NCBI RefSeq assembly: GCF_035046485.1
Contig: NC_085137.1
Location: 458,485,004-458,549,003 of the forward strand
Direction: 5' to 3'
DNA from: Aedes albopictus
Lineage: Eukaryota > Arthropoda > Insecta > Diptera > Culicidae
DNA length: 64,000 bases
The translations under genes and the position numbers were made by a program. Below, piece by piece: positions 24,635 through 34,984 of this stretch. Under the pieces are notes generated by a model. That model did no database searches and was not told the DNA's origin. It saw only the letters and a program-made list of their open reading frames with translations. Position 1 is the first letter of the stretch. Each line of letters starts with the position of its first letter.

Positions 24635-25971
24635 GAGCACTCGCCTCCCTGTACACACCAGAAACACAATACATATATGTAAAATAAACCAGAGTTCTTG
24701 AAATCTGAAATTTGTTACTATTTTGGAGTTGGAACTGAGTGGCGTTTTCGAAAGTTTTCAAAACTACTGAAAATATGTGATCAAGCTACTGAACTTTGAT
24801 ATGATCTCTCGCGATAATAAAATTTTTAAAACAAAATCTATTTTTCAAGAATTTACTTTGCTAGAAGAAAAAACACTTCCACTTTTACTGTCCAAAAATT
24901 TGATAAAATTCAGAGAAGTCTCAACATTCAAGTCTTAATATACAAGATGATAACATTTTTTAGATAGGGTGGTTCAAAAATCGATATTTTTATTTTTAAA
25001 CCTTAAACTTCCAAAATTTTAAAATAATAAAATAATTGTAAATAATTTTGAACCAGTTGGCCGATTTGAAATTTGTTTTTTGTTTTTGTTTGAAAGATAT
25101 TGAATTGAAGTTTTTGGAAAAAAATACAATGAAAAGGCCAAATTGTGTTAAGGTGCAATTGATTTGTATATAAGGTTTTTATCTAATTGCCGTCTAGCTA
25201 AGCACCGACCAATAATGATCGAGTTTATTCTTGCACCTCGCCTAATGCCTCATGGCCAATTTGGTTCTTATTACTGATTTATAAATTAGTTTCCATATCA
25301 TGTAAAAAAATCGAAAGAACTACAATTTCCTTGAAATACAAAGATTAAATAATTGGCTCACGAATTCTGTTTCCGTCTAATCCACGTCTATTTCGGGCAC
25401 AACTTGAGTTCAATTCTCGGCACACCTTCTACGTGACACTATGGTATATCGGATGGTCAAAAGTTATGCCCTGACCGTAGGTGTTTATTCGAAAAGTCGG
25501 CCAAATTCTTCGCAATCCAAATCAAATCATGTTTTCAAAGTACGATTTTTAGAATATCGAACAAAATATTTCAATTGTTATTTTTGTCCACCAGGTCATA
25601 ATACGAAGAAATCTTTCTCTGTAGTTGTGAAATAAGATGTTTCATATGCTGAAATTACACGCGCACATTTGTTTGCATCGTCTTCCTTAGCCGAAGACAA
25701 CTTGTTAGTTACATTCTACCGAAGGAAAAAAAAATATTAATTTGATAAATTAAACAGCTTTTGCTGTGCCAGAGCTTTTGTGGGGTGTGAATTGAAGGTT
25801 GGTTCAACAAGTGAATCTGGCAAATGGAAAATTGAACAATGATGAAGAACAATTCGACTAGCTTCTGCTTTGGTTCGGATGCATTCGGCATACGTAAAAT
25901 AAAACAAAAAAGTGAAGTCGTAAGTGGGGTGAAATTAAAACGTGAAATGTTGCGATTGATTTTCAGTGCTA
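24635..25971. other. AT-rich intergenic with a dispersed repeat at 25360-25545
   Basis: The stretch 25360-25545 (CTATTTCGGGCACAACTTGAG, TTCTACGTGACACTATGG, GCAATCCAAATCAAATCATG) is found again in inverted orientation at 57405-57555. The rest is AT-rich without recognisable genes. Confidence 0.6.
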
Positions 25972-26250
25972 CACACTTAAAATTTGTTCACGAGCTCGGC
26001 AGAATATATAGCCGAGCTGCCCCGGTTAATTACTATTTTACTGAGAATTCAGCAGAAAAAACTGTTTTGCTGAATATTGGTTCAATTTCAATCTGAAATT
26101 TCGGTTCGATCCTTACTTTTACTGAAAATCGGCAACACTGAAAACCGAACGGCAACGCAAAAACCTATTTTACCGACCTCAGTTCGTTATACGCCGAAAT
26201 CTCGTTTCTTCTAGTCGTTTTGCTGAATCTCGGTTGTTTGGTTGTCATCC
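25972..26250. repeat. 5' terminal and subterminal region of the transposon
   Basis: The terminal repeat starts at 25972. Close inside is a hairpin, AGCTCGGC (25993-26000) and GCCGAGCT (26011-26018), with an AT-rich loop. Further copies of CTCGG or CCGA words follow to about 26235. These are candidate binding sites for an element-encoded protein; that role is inferred by analogy with CACTA elements. Confidence 0.65.
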
Positions 26251-26324
26251 GCCATATTTGTTTTCCAAGTTGTGGTTTTATGTAGTTTGCAAAGTTTTAC
26301 TCGTGATAAAAGTGGTTTTGCGTG

Positions 26325-26382
26325 ATGGAACAAATGCTGGAAATCATCAAACAGGAAGACGTAAGATTGTTCAACATCTTCA
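26325..26382 (+). CDS. Shared first coding exon of the transposon
   Basis: ATG at 26325 opens a 19-codon exon (MEQMLEIIKQEDVRLFNIF plus one base) ending at a strong donor, CA|GTAAGT, at 26383. In phase it joins equally well to the acceptor at 26416-26417, giving Met and the transposase frame, or to the acceptor at 29014-29015, giving Ile and the SAM-domain frame. The peptide provides the first helices of the SAM domain, so the second join is the better supported. Use in the transposase message is possible but unproven. Confidence 0.7.
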
Positions 26383-29300
26383 GTAAGTATTCTACCATTC
26401 AATTTATTTAATTTTAGTGAAAATGTCAAGTTTAACTTGCTTCTTCTGCCGCGAAGCAGTGGTGGGTTACGTAGAGGAGCTTCAGCGGCACATAAACAAT
26501 CACATCCGGAATAATCACTTTGTTCCGGAAGGCGTTTTCTACGATTGTCTAGTCCCAAGATGCAAAGCTAGATATGATCATTTCAAATCTCTGAAAAGAC
26601 ATATCATGCAACAGCACCCATGTCCATTTTCCAACAATTTCCGAGCTGAAAATGATGCCGAAAGTTGTCAAGCTGCTCTTCCGGAATCTGACGAAAAAAA
26701 ACATATACTTGATGATAATCCGTGCGCCGAGTCACAATCTTCAGCACAAGCTGATAATCCTGATGAACCGGTTATAAATGATTCCGTTTCTTTGGATCAA
26801 ATTACACGAAGTATCGCCCTCGGGATTTGTCGGCTGAGTTCGGATGTTTCGTTGCCACAGTCAAAAATTGCAGAAATGACCAGGCTTTGCGAAATGTTGG
26901 CCCAAATGCTCGGAGAGTATTTTCAGCACAACGTTAAGACATTTTTGGAAGACCACGACATTGACCCGGAAACTCCAGAAACGATCTCTTTCCTGAACAA
27001 GTTTCACTTGCCTAGCCTATTCACTAACGTCTCAACCTTATCAAAACAAACCAACTTTTTGAAAACTTTGGCGGTCAGCATTCCAAATCCATCTGAAAAA
27101 ATGCTCCAAACACGCGAGGATGTTCGGCATGTCGATGGCATCCCCAAAAAAGTTATAGTTAACGAGACTTTTTCGTACATACCGATTATAGAAACATTGA
27201 AGCTTATCTTCAGAAACCCTGACGCGAGACATCTTTTGAATGACAGCGAATGCGAAGAACCAGTTACCAAAGAATATGCAAGCTTTCGGTCTGGTGAAAC
27301 CTATCAGAACAGCGAATATTTCAAACAATACCCAGATGCAGTGCGACTAAGTATTTACCAAGATGACGTGGAGTTAGGAAATGCCTTAAGTTCTCGAGCC
27401 GGAATAAATAAAGTGTCTGTTTTCGATTTTAAAGTTCAAAACTTTCCACCGAAGTGGAATAGCTCCCCAAAAACAGTTTTCCCTCTTATGTATTGCACTA
27501 CTATTGATGCTAAGAAGCACGGTTATAACAAGCTACTAAAACCTCTCATTCATGATCTGAAAAAGCTTGAGAAAGGTGTGACCGTTTTCTACGGAAATGA
27601 AAGCTATACGATCCGGGCAGTTGTTACAATGTTTTGTGGCGACACGCTGGCTGTTCACGAAATTTTCGGACTACTCGGACCAATGGCCAATTTTTTCTGC
27701 AGGATTTGTACAATCCAAAGACCTGCTTTCCATCAAAATCCGTTTGAAAACTTTCCTTTGCGAACCAGGGAATGGTACGACCAGAACATGGATCTGGTAA
27801 AATCTGGAGCAATCACTCCATCCGAATGTGGTCTAAAGCCAGGGGGATGCATATTGAACGAACTTCGTAATTTTCACACCACCGAAAATTTTGCACTCGA
27901 CACTATGCACGACATAGCAGAAGGCTTGGTGCCCTTAACTGTTCAGCTCGTGTTAAGCCACTATTATAAGAAAAAAGAACTGGGTATCACAGCGGGATAT
28001 ATCAATCAACGTATTCATTCATTTGCCTATGGCTACATCGACAAAAATAATCGACCGTCAGCGAATTTTACCAACGAAATGCTTTCAAAGCCAGCAGCAC
28101 ACAAGTTGAAGCAAACAGCAGCACAAAATTTGCTACTGCTCAGAGCATTTCCGTTTTTGTTCGGGCATAAGGTCTCCGCCAACTGCGAATATATGGACAT
28201 GATTGGCCATCTGATCAACATCACGCGAATATTAATGTCCACCATTGTGTCAGAACACATGTTGGCATCTCTAGAGGAGCATATCAGACTGTACGAAGAG
28301 TTATTCTACAGTAAATTCAAACGGCGGATCAACAAGAATCACCATCTCGACCATTACGTACTGTGCATCAAAAAGAGCGGAAATATGAAGCAGTTTAATT
28401 GTTTAGTTTTTGAACAAAAGAATAAACCTGCTAAAAATCAGTCATCCACATGCCGAAATTTTAAAAACATATGTAAAAGCCTTGCTCAACGACAATGCTT
28501 CAAAATGATCGTGGATATACTCGACAATCCATTCAGAGACAAAACTAGTTATAACGGTGGGAAACTAGTTCTGCGTGAACAAAGTCGTAGTCAACGGTTC
28601 TTGGATGAAACTTTGGTACAAGTGTTCATACCGAAATCAGTCACCATCAATGGAATAGATTTCCGTCCAAATCTGCTAGTATGCATCCGAAACTATGAGA
28701 ACGAATACTACCCTTCATATGGTATTATAAATGAAATAGTTGTAATAAACAGCAAAATACATTTTCTGCTGAAGCTGTGCAAAACGAAGACATACAACAC
28801 TTTCTTGGAGGCATACGAGGTTTCAGTAGATTCGGATGAACAACTATTTCGCTTGGAACAAATACATACCCATACGACGTTCGCTTTCTGGACTTCTCAT
28901 GGGAATAGTCTCAAGTTTGTTTCCCGACGAAATTATTGCCGTGATTATTAAATGTATGTTACATTATATTCCGTCGTTGATTTTCAAAATATAATAATAC
29001 AATTTATTTTAACAGTCAAAGAAGAGATAACAGATGTCGAAACGTTTTCGTTGCTCGACCATGCGGATTTTAAGAGACTCGAGCTAACGACAAAAATGGT
29101 GAAAACCATTCAGAAGTACCAAAAACTCTTGGAAAAAGATGCGGTAGTTGAAGAACCAGAAGAGCAAGATGACGAACAAACGACCGAAGAAGACAACAAT
29201 ACGGATGACTCGATATCGATCAACAAAAACAAGCAAAACTCTTTTTTTCTTGAGAAGGTATGTATTACTATTACTTTTAAAATAATAATCAGCTCTCAAT

Positions 29301-32300
29301 TATGGGTCACTCTGACAAAATTTTCTATCTCAATCTACTTATCATTTAAACAACAATTAAGCACAGACAAACAGACGTAACACTTGCAAAATTTCTATCG
29401 ACCATGATGGTGATGGTAATGTGAAGTGGGCGATGGATTTTCACGAAAATTACTGTAGGTGTTACGTCTGTTTGTCTGTGAATTGAGATTCAAACACAAT
29501 TAACCCATAATGATTTTGTGCTAACTTTACAACATCAAATAAACAGGAAGTTTATATATATTGTTTTATTTAACTATGCTTCATTTCTAGGAAATCGACG
29601 TTGGGCTAATTCTCACCCAGACACCGAAAGGACGAGAAATTCACGAAACTTTGGCTACCGGTACCAAACCAAACGACAAAATGATCACAAGTATTACACA
29701 TATTATTTGTGATTATTTGAAATCTGCTTACGGAGTGTGAGTATCACAGAGACTATAATAGTTTTTCAAACAACTTAACTGACTCGTTTAAGGGAGTACT
29801 CAATTGAAAGTCTATCTACCAAAAACGTTCTCGCATGAATCATGATAACGACGTAAAAGCAATTGGTAACCAGATATGAAACTCTTAAAAGTTCTGAGCA
29901 CATGACTATACTGCCCCCACTCGCATAACAGTCCCATCTTTGCTGGGTTTCCTATTCAAATAGGACTGTTACGCGAGTGGGGGCAGTATATTCAACCATC
30001 AAAACTGAATCCAGTAACAATTAAAGGACAATTTCCTAGCACATATTCACGTATATTCATTCATATTAAAAAAAAAACTTACCGCACACTTGGTTTCTAA
30101 ATGCTGTTACGTCGTTATCACAATCATACGAGAATTACTTGGTTGTTGGTTCAATATTCTCAGTAACACATTACTACAATTTCAGGAGACCATCCACATT
30201 CTACAAAGAGATGCTTGCTCGCTCCTTGATTAAAACATACCCGATTCTGTCGTCGGCTGCATCTGACATTCCGCACGTAAGTTTTTGTTATGTCACTTAC
30301 TTATAGTTTCAAGAAAAACCACCGATAAACCTTTTAATTATTAACACAATTCATACTAAAAACAAAAACAGTTTCACTTCGCCCACATCTGTTGCGAATC
30401 ATACACAATAATATCTATATCGTCTATAGATTGGCGAAACGCATCATTTGCAAATGTTATGAACGTATAAACGAACTAATGGTGAAACGTACCACTTCAC
30501 GGAAAATTTCCGTATTTAATGTTGATTCTCCACAGGTACACATAAGTTTTCACTGGACACGCTTTTATTTTCCTCATTGTAAGCAATTTATAAATTATTA
30601 TAAAGTTAAAACCAAGTAAACGTTTTGTTTTGATTCGCCAGTCTATGAATCGAATTCATTACACAAATTGTCTCCTGATGCAGCTACAGTCACAACACCA
30701 CCCACCACCACCCGGAGCACCCTTTCGTGCCATTTCAGATCCTCGATTTGTTTATACGGCATTGTATTGAGAACTGATTATTTTTCTTATAATCCAATAA
30801 AAACATTAATAATTATTATTTACAGGTTAAAAAAAAGAATTCTGTAGGACGGAATTAAAAATTGGACTGAATTTGGTCATGTATATTAATATTTTGGGAT
30901 TCTACAATGTTTCGGAATGGCAGGAAAGGGTGCATAGGTGGCCTGGAGCATCAAAGTAAACAACGTAAACAACACTTGAATCAAAGAGAGTGCACTATGA
31001 GTAGAGTGCACTATGGAAGAAGGAGAAGTGACTGTTGATGGCTATGTATTAGTAAAGAGAAAAATGTGAACACAAAAAGTGACGTCACTATTTGCCACAA
31101 TATCTCGCTTTGCTTGTAGTTATGGTATGTTTTGCACCATGCACAATTCTCACGCACTCTTCTTCCACACCTCTATTGGACTCTCATTGCAGTTAAATGC
31201 TTGAGCTTGACTGACACCCCCTGAGGCATTGTGTTTGTATATAACTTTTTAACCCGAACTGGTACATAGAGGTGCAAAGCTGTGCAATGAAATTTATTGT
31301 TTTAATGTGTTTAGCTGAGATGAGTTTAGCCAAACGTTTCCTTTAGAACGCTGTTTAAAACTTTATCGATAAATGTGCTATATCCCGACTCATTGGCGGT
31401 GTACTTGAATCAACAGGTAGGAAATGTCTATTCGTGTTTTATAAGTTTGCAAGGTGAAAATATATTACATATATTGATTCACAAACCTGGACATAATTAA
31501 CCCTAAAAGGGATACCTGGGGTTAATTGGACCCCAGGCGCCTTTCAGAGCTCGTCTTTGATGGAACACACTCAGCGAGGTGACGAAACTGAGGCCATGAA
31601 GGTATCCCTTTTAGGGTTAACTCGCTTAGACTTGTGCTATGTTAATGTATGCTTCAATCGGAGCTAGTCGGTCATGTAGCCAGCATTGACTACCGTTTCA
31701 GTGGCGCCATCATCTTCATTTTACGTAAACACATAAACCACCTAAACAGATTTTTATTTTTTAGGCGCTTTGGTTCCATAAAAACGGGCGCGGTGATGGT
31801 CGGCATGCTGGCAAAATTCATTACAGAATGGAATGTCTTGCTAAGCAGTCCGACAGTCGAGTATTCCTCCGGCAGCGTAGATCCGATCAAGAACCACAGA
31901 CTTCGGATGCAATGGAACAAGCTCAGGGTGTGGCAAACATCGACGAACTGGTACAATGATTTTAGTAATTATGTTTATTAGTGCATAATCATATTCAAAT
32001 GTGTTTAGGTGAACGAACTGCGGTTCATTGTGCCATCGGAACAGGAGAAGGCGCGAATTCTAGAGCTATGGAAGCAAACATTGGTACAACGGAACAGCGC
32101 CAGAGATGAAGGAACGTTTTGGCAATACATGAAGGATTTTGCAGTTGCTTCTTCTTTTGGCGGAGTGCTGGTATGTATGGTTTTATACCATTCAATATAA
32201 TAATGTTTACGCCATTTAACTCTTTTCTGTATCACATTCCATTTTTTTTTGCTTTTGTAATTTTGATCAAACAAGTATTCTTTTATTAACTTTTCGTTTT

Positions 32301-33333
32301 TTTATAACTTTATTCTAGCTTTACCGTAGACCATTCATTTAGTCATTTTTTTATTCCTGTTCCAGATTTCCCTTGATTTCGAGTTGCTGAAACCGACTGC
32401 TAGCTGTTTCGAAGATGCTTGGAATTCCATCGAATCGAAAATTCTGGATCAATTCCGAAACGTCCACAGGTACATGAAGAACGATGTTCTAAAAGTTCTC
32501 GCCGTAATCCGTGAGAAAAACCCGAGTCGCGGTGCTAAACGGCCCCGTGAGGAAAGCGAGGCACGTAAATTGAACCCGCTACACGGTATCGGGTGGATTG
32601 ATGTAAGTAGTGATAGAATACGTACAATTTTTATATAGGAGAAGTAACGACTTTGGCAGTTTATTAACTTGTTATTGTGAGGGAGTAAATTAATTCATCG
32701 AGGTCTAGTTTTTGATAGGGTGCGGGACCACTTTGGCAGGGAGTCCTATTTTAAGCAATTTTCACTGATAACACAATCATTTTTGAAGGCGAAGACTGGC
32801 GCTTGAGCCTAGCTATTACTGTAGTTAGAGGAAACTGTTCAAAAGAGTTTCCCTGCCAAAGTCGTCCCGCACCCTATAATAATGCACGTTTTTGCAAGAT
32901 ATGTATCAGACCTGAACGATTTAATTCCCGATGATAACTGATTAGATAACTGATGTTATGGTCCTTATTGAGTCTACTAAACGAAAAAAACACATTGGAA
33001 TGCCTTTACGCCAAATAAATTGATAACGCTAAACTTTATACTGTTTCGTTTTAGCCGGAATTGGAAATACCGACAACCGAAGTCCCTATCATCTACATCG
33101 TGGAGAAGTTTTTCGAAATCGGCGATTGCTACCTGGTCTGGAACGACGTCACGGTTCCAGTTGGAAACGACATCCTGGCTGCCTTCATACTCCTGTGCAA
33201 ATCCTTCACAGTCTTCAACGTGAAATGTTGTGCATCCGACAAGCTTTTTTATTCTTTTTTCCATGCATTCTGCTTCAAATTGGAGCCACTCAGTACCACA
33301 AGCAACAAGTTCCTTGATAAACTCATTGAATGA
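26325..33333 (+). CDS. SAM-domain protein, 8 exons (second transposon product)
   Basis: The proposed exons are 26325-26382, 29016-29257, 29591-29736, 30186-30276, 31765-31950, 32009-32170, 32366-32602 and 33055-33333. All junctions have GT...AG and compatible phase. The sum is 1,401 nt, 466 residues plus TGA. Residues 1-60 fold on paper as a SAM domain, with LFNIFIKEEITDVETFSLL followed by DFKRLELTTKMVKTIQKYQ; this needs exon 1 joined to exon 2. A Glu/Asp-rich linker follows. The rest contains SITHIICDYLKSAYGV, RPSTFYKEMLARSLIKTYP, ALWFHKNGRGDGRHAGKI and a C-terminal PELEIPTTEVPIIYIVEKFF region. It has no enzymatic motif that I recognise. By analogy with TnpA of En/Spm it could be an accessory, oligomerising DNA-binding factor; this is inference. 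The weakest splice site is the donor after exon 5 (CTG|GTACAA). Confidence 0.72.
26418..28951 (+). CDS. TNP2-like transposase with N-terminal C2H2 fingers
   Basis: An uninterrupted frame encodes about 840 residues; the first in-frame ATG inside this exon is at 26423. Counting from the GTG codon at 26417 as residue 1, two C2H2 zinc fingers are visible: C8-C11-H25-H29 and C44-C49-H62-H67. An acidic/polar linker follows, then a long domain containing FFCRICTIQRPAFH (CxxC), ALDTMHDIAEGLVPL and NHHLDHYVL. The MHD-x-EG motif and the following hydrophobic helix recall TNP2-type transposases of CACTA elements. I cannot assign the catalytic acidic residues by eye. The predicted role is nuclear cut-and-paste of the 25972-33729 element, with the fingers contacting DNA. 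The stop TAA is at 28949-28951. No frameshift or stop suggests decay. The whole gene sits inside intron 1 of the SAM-domain gene unless it uses exon 26325-26382. Confidence 0.8.
29362..29480. mobile_element. 119-bp MITE in intron 2 of the SAM gene
   Basis: The terminal inverted repeats are CACAGACAAACAGACGTAAC and its complement at the right end (22 bp, perfect). The flanks AATTAAG and AATTGAG may be a slightly diverged duplication. It is similar at its tip to the element at 57575-57910 (CACAGAGAACAGACGT). Confidence 0.85.
29911..29986. mobile_element. 76-bp MITE with TA duplication in intron 3
   Basis: The ends are CTGCCCCCACTCGCATAACA and, from the right, CTGCCCCCACTCGCGTAACA (one mismatch). 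The flanks are TA on both sides. Confidence 0.88.
31501..31616. mobile_element. TTAA-flanked piggyBac-type MITE in intron 4, 116 bp
   Basis: TTAA at 31497-31500 and 31617-31620 flank CCCTAAAAGGGATACCTGGG and its inverted partner (AGGTATCCCTTTTAGGG). A TTGGACCCCAGG word follows the left end. The same terminal sequence is used by the 5.1-kb foldback at 4802-9885. Confidence 0.85.
32718..32874. mobile_element. 157-bp MITE with TA duplication in intron 7
   Basis: The ends are GGGTGCGGGACCACTTTGGC and, from the right, GGGTGCGGGACGACTTTGGC (one mismatch). The flanks are TA at 32716-32717 and 32875-32876. Confidence 0.87.
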
Positions 33334-33489
33334 GTGAGTGATGGTGGACGTATTGAAGCATCCTTAAGAACGATTGATTAAATATACGCTTTTGGCAATG
33401 AATTCGCTTATTGGTAATATAAGATATATTTATTTGCAAAAAGAATAACTACATTGACTGCCACAATTATCGTTATTTATTCTAATCAT

Positions 33490-33729
33490 TATATTCAAAA
33501 CCGTTTTCTATAACCGAAAGATTCGGCATTTTTTTTCCTGACTGTTTACAATTTTTGCCGAGATTTCAGTTTTTTTTTAACCGAGATTTTCAGTAAGAAA
33601 TGCTATCTGTCATTTTACCACAAACCGAGATTGTCAGTACTGAACAAACTGCCGAGATCTGAACCGAGAGCTCGGCTGTGCGATTCTCGGCAAAAATTAA
33701 CCGAGATTCAGCAAATAAATCTAAGTGTG
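33490..33729. repeat. 3' subterminal and terminal region of the transposon
   Basis: At least six CCGAGATT/AATCTCGG-like words in 33555-33715, including CCGAGAGCTCGG, lead to the terminal repeat ending AATCTAAGTGTG at 33729. It mirrors the composition of the left end. Confidence 0.7.
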
Positions 33730-33777
33730 TATAAGGGCTGGTTATCGATAGTCTACATCTTTTTGCTTCCATCTGAT

Positions 33778-33880
33778 GAGCCATTGGCAAAGGCATGTTG
33801 AAATATCTGTAATTATTGGCTATTTTCCGTCAAATATGACGAAAATTAGCGCGTATGACGAAGTAAATTTCTATCCTAGT
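33778..33880 (-). repeat. Fragment of the 19250-19345 repeat
   Basis: Shares ATTGGCAAAG, TATTTTCCGTC, ATGACGAAAATTAGCGC and TATGACGAAGTAAA with 19250-19345. It lies just outside the right end of the CACTA-like element. Confidence 0.7.
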
Positions 33881-34477
33881 TTTTTTCACGTTTTCGTGGT
33901 CCGGGGCCAAAAGCCTATCCTGGTTTTATATTCTTATCAGAAAGTTCAGAAAATTTGGCGTAACATACAAAAAAAAACAGAGACGCATGTTTTTTAGTTT
34001 TTGAAGTATTATTGTTTAAAAACAAGTCATACGTTCCCATACAAGTCACTTTTTTTAATTTGACTATATTTCGAATCCCTATAAAACTCTAAAAATAAGT
34101 CAACCAAAACTTAGACAAATTTTGCTGCCCATATTCGCATAGTTGACGTAAGCGCCAATGTAGTTTTCAACACACTTTTGAAATGTTAACAATGAATAAT
34201 GGAAAGCTTAAGATTTTTTCACGTTGACATCTAGCTAGTGATTGGATCTTGTACTCTATTGAATAAAACTGGTCTCAATTATGCACATGTGATAGATTTT
34301 AGCTTGTGAATGCTGACATTGCCAATGATGGTTACGTCAACTATGCGATCATGGGCAGTTTGGGATCGTATAAAAATAAAAAAGCTTAATCTTATAACTA
34401 TTTCAAAATTACTTCGTTTATTCTATTAGCCTAAAATATCCACTCTAAGGTCGATCAATTCGTGGTAACAGCTTGCA
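33881..34477. other. AT-rich intergenic
   Basis: No gene or repeat structure recognised. Confidence 0.45.
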
Positions 34478-34479
34478 TA

Positions 34480-34982
34480 CCCGAGCAGAGTCTAACATCA
34501 AAATGATAGCAAATCGAAAACTCGATTTGTATTCAGCAGCAAATTGATATCACATTTTGATATCAGATTGTCTTGACTAAATTTGATTACAAATTTAGAT
34601 TTCGTTTTGCTGTCACTTCAGACTATTATAAAAAATAAGTTGTTAAGGTATTTCAAAACTTCTTAGCCAACCTTGTATAATAACTCTAAGAATAAACTAT
34701 TAGTGTAATTATCTTATGGCATTTAGAATTCCATATCAATCGAAAAAACCCTATATTTAACGATTTTTCCATTTTTTTTACTGATAGCAAAAACAGTTAT
34801 CAATTTGCTATCACTGACAGCAGGATTTGTTTTCAACTTGCTGTTACGGGAACATTTTTCTGCTCTCATTTTTGATGTTTTAACCGTTAAAACGACCAAA
34901 ACGACAACAACCTGAGTTATCATAACTTGCAATATCACAACATCAAAATTTGTTTTCAATTTGCTGTCAGACTTTGCTCGGG
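34480..34982. mobile_element. 503-bp MITE with TA duplication
   Basis: The ends are CCCGAGCAGAGTC and, from the right, CCCGAGCAAAGTC. Both are followed by TCAAAAT-type and CAGCAAATTGA words. The flanks are TA at 34478-34479 and 34983-34984. The interior repeats AATTTGCTGTCA/TTTGATATCA-like motifs and has no coding sequence. Confidence 0.82.
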
Positions 34983-34984
34983 TA

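Larger units (their letters stand above)
25972..33729 (+). mobile_element. Complete CACTA/EnSpm-like DNA transposon, 7.76 kb
   Basis: The left end is CACACTTAAAATTTGTT. The right end read inward is CACACTTAGATTTATTT (13 of 17 match). Both are flanked by TA (25970-25971 and 33730-33731). Subterminal zones of 200-250 bp are rich in CCGAGATT and AGCTCGGC words in both orientations, as in CACTA elements, whose accessory protein binds subterminal motifs. Between them lie a transposase gene and a SAM-domain gene, both open throughout. Four miniature elements are nested in introns. Superfamily assignment rests on the CAC... termini, subterminal repeats and a TNP2-like transposase feel. The 2-bp TA duplication is shorter than the usual 3 bp of plant CACTA, so another CMC-group lineage is possible. 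Confidence 0.75.

Noticed and set aside
30370..30770. Possible extra exons in intron 4 of the SAM gene (30370-30534 and 30643-30767, the latter Pro-rich)
   Set aside because: Acceptor/donor-like sites exist, but the phase does not fit the end of exon 4 without a stop, and exon 4 joins directly to 31765 with a sensible reading.
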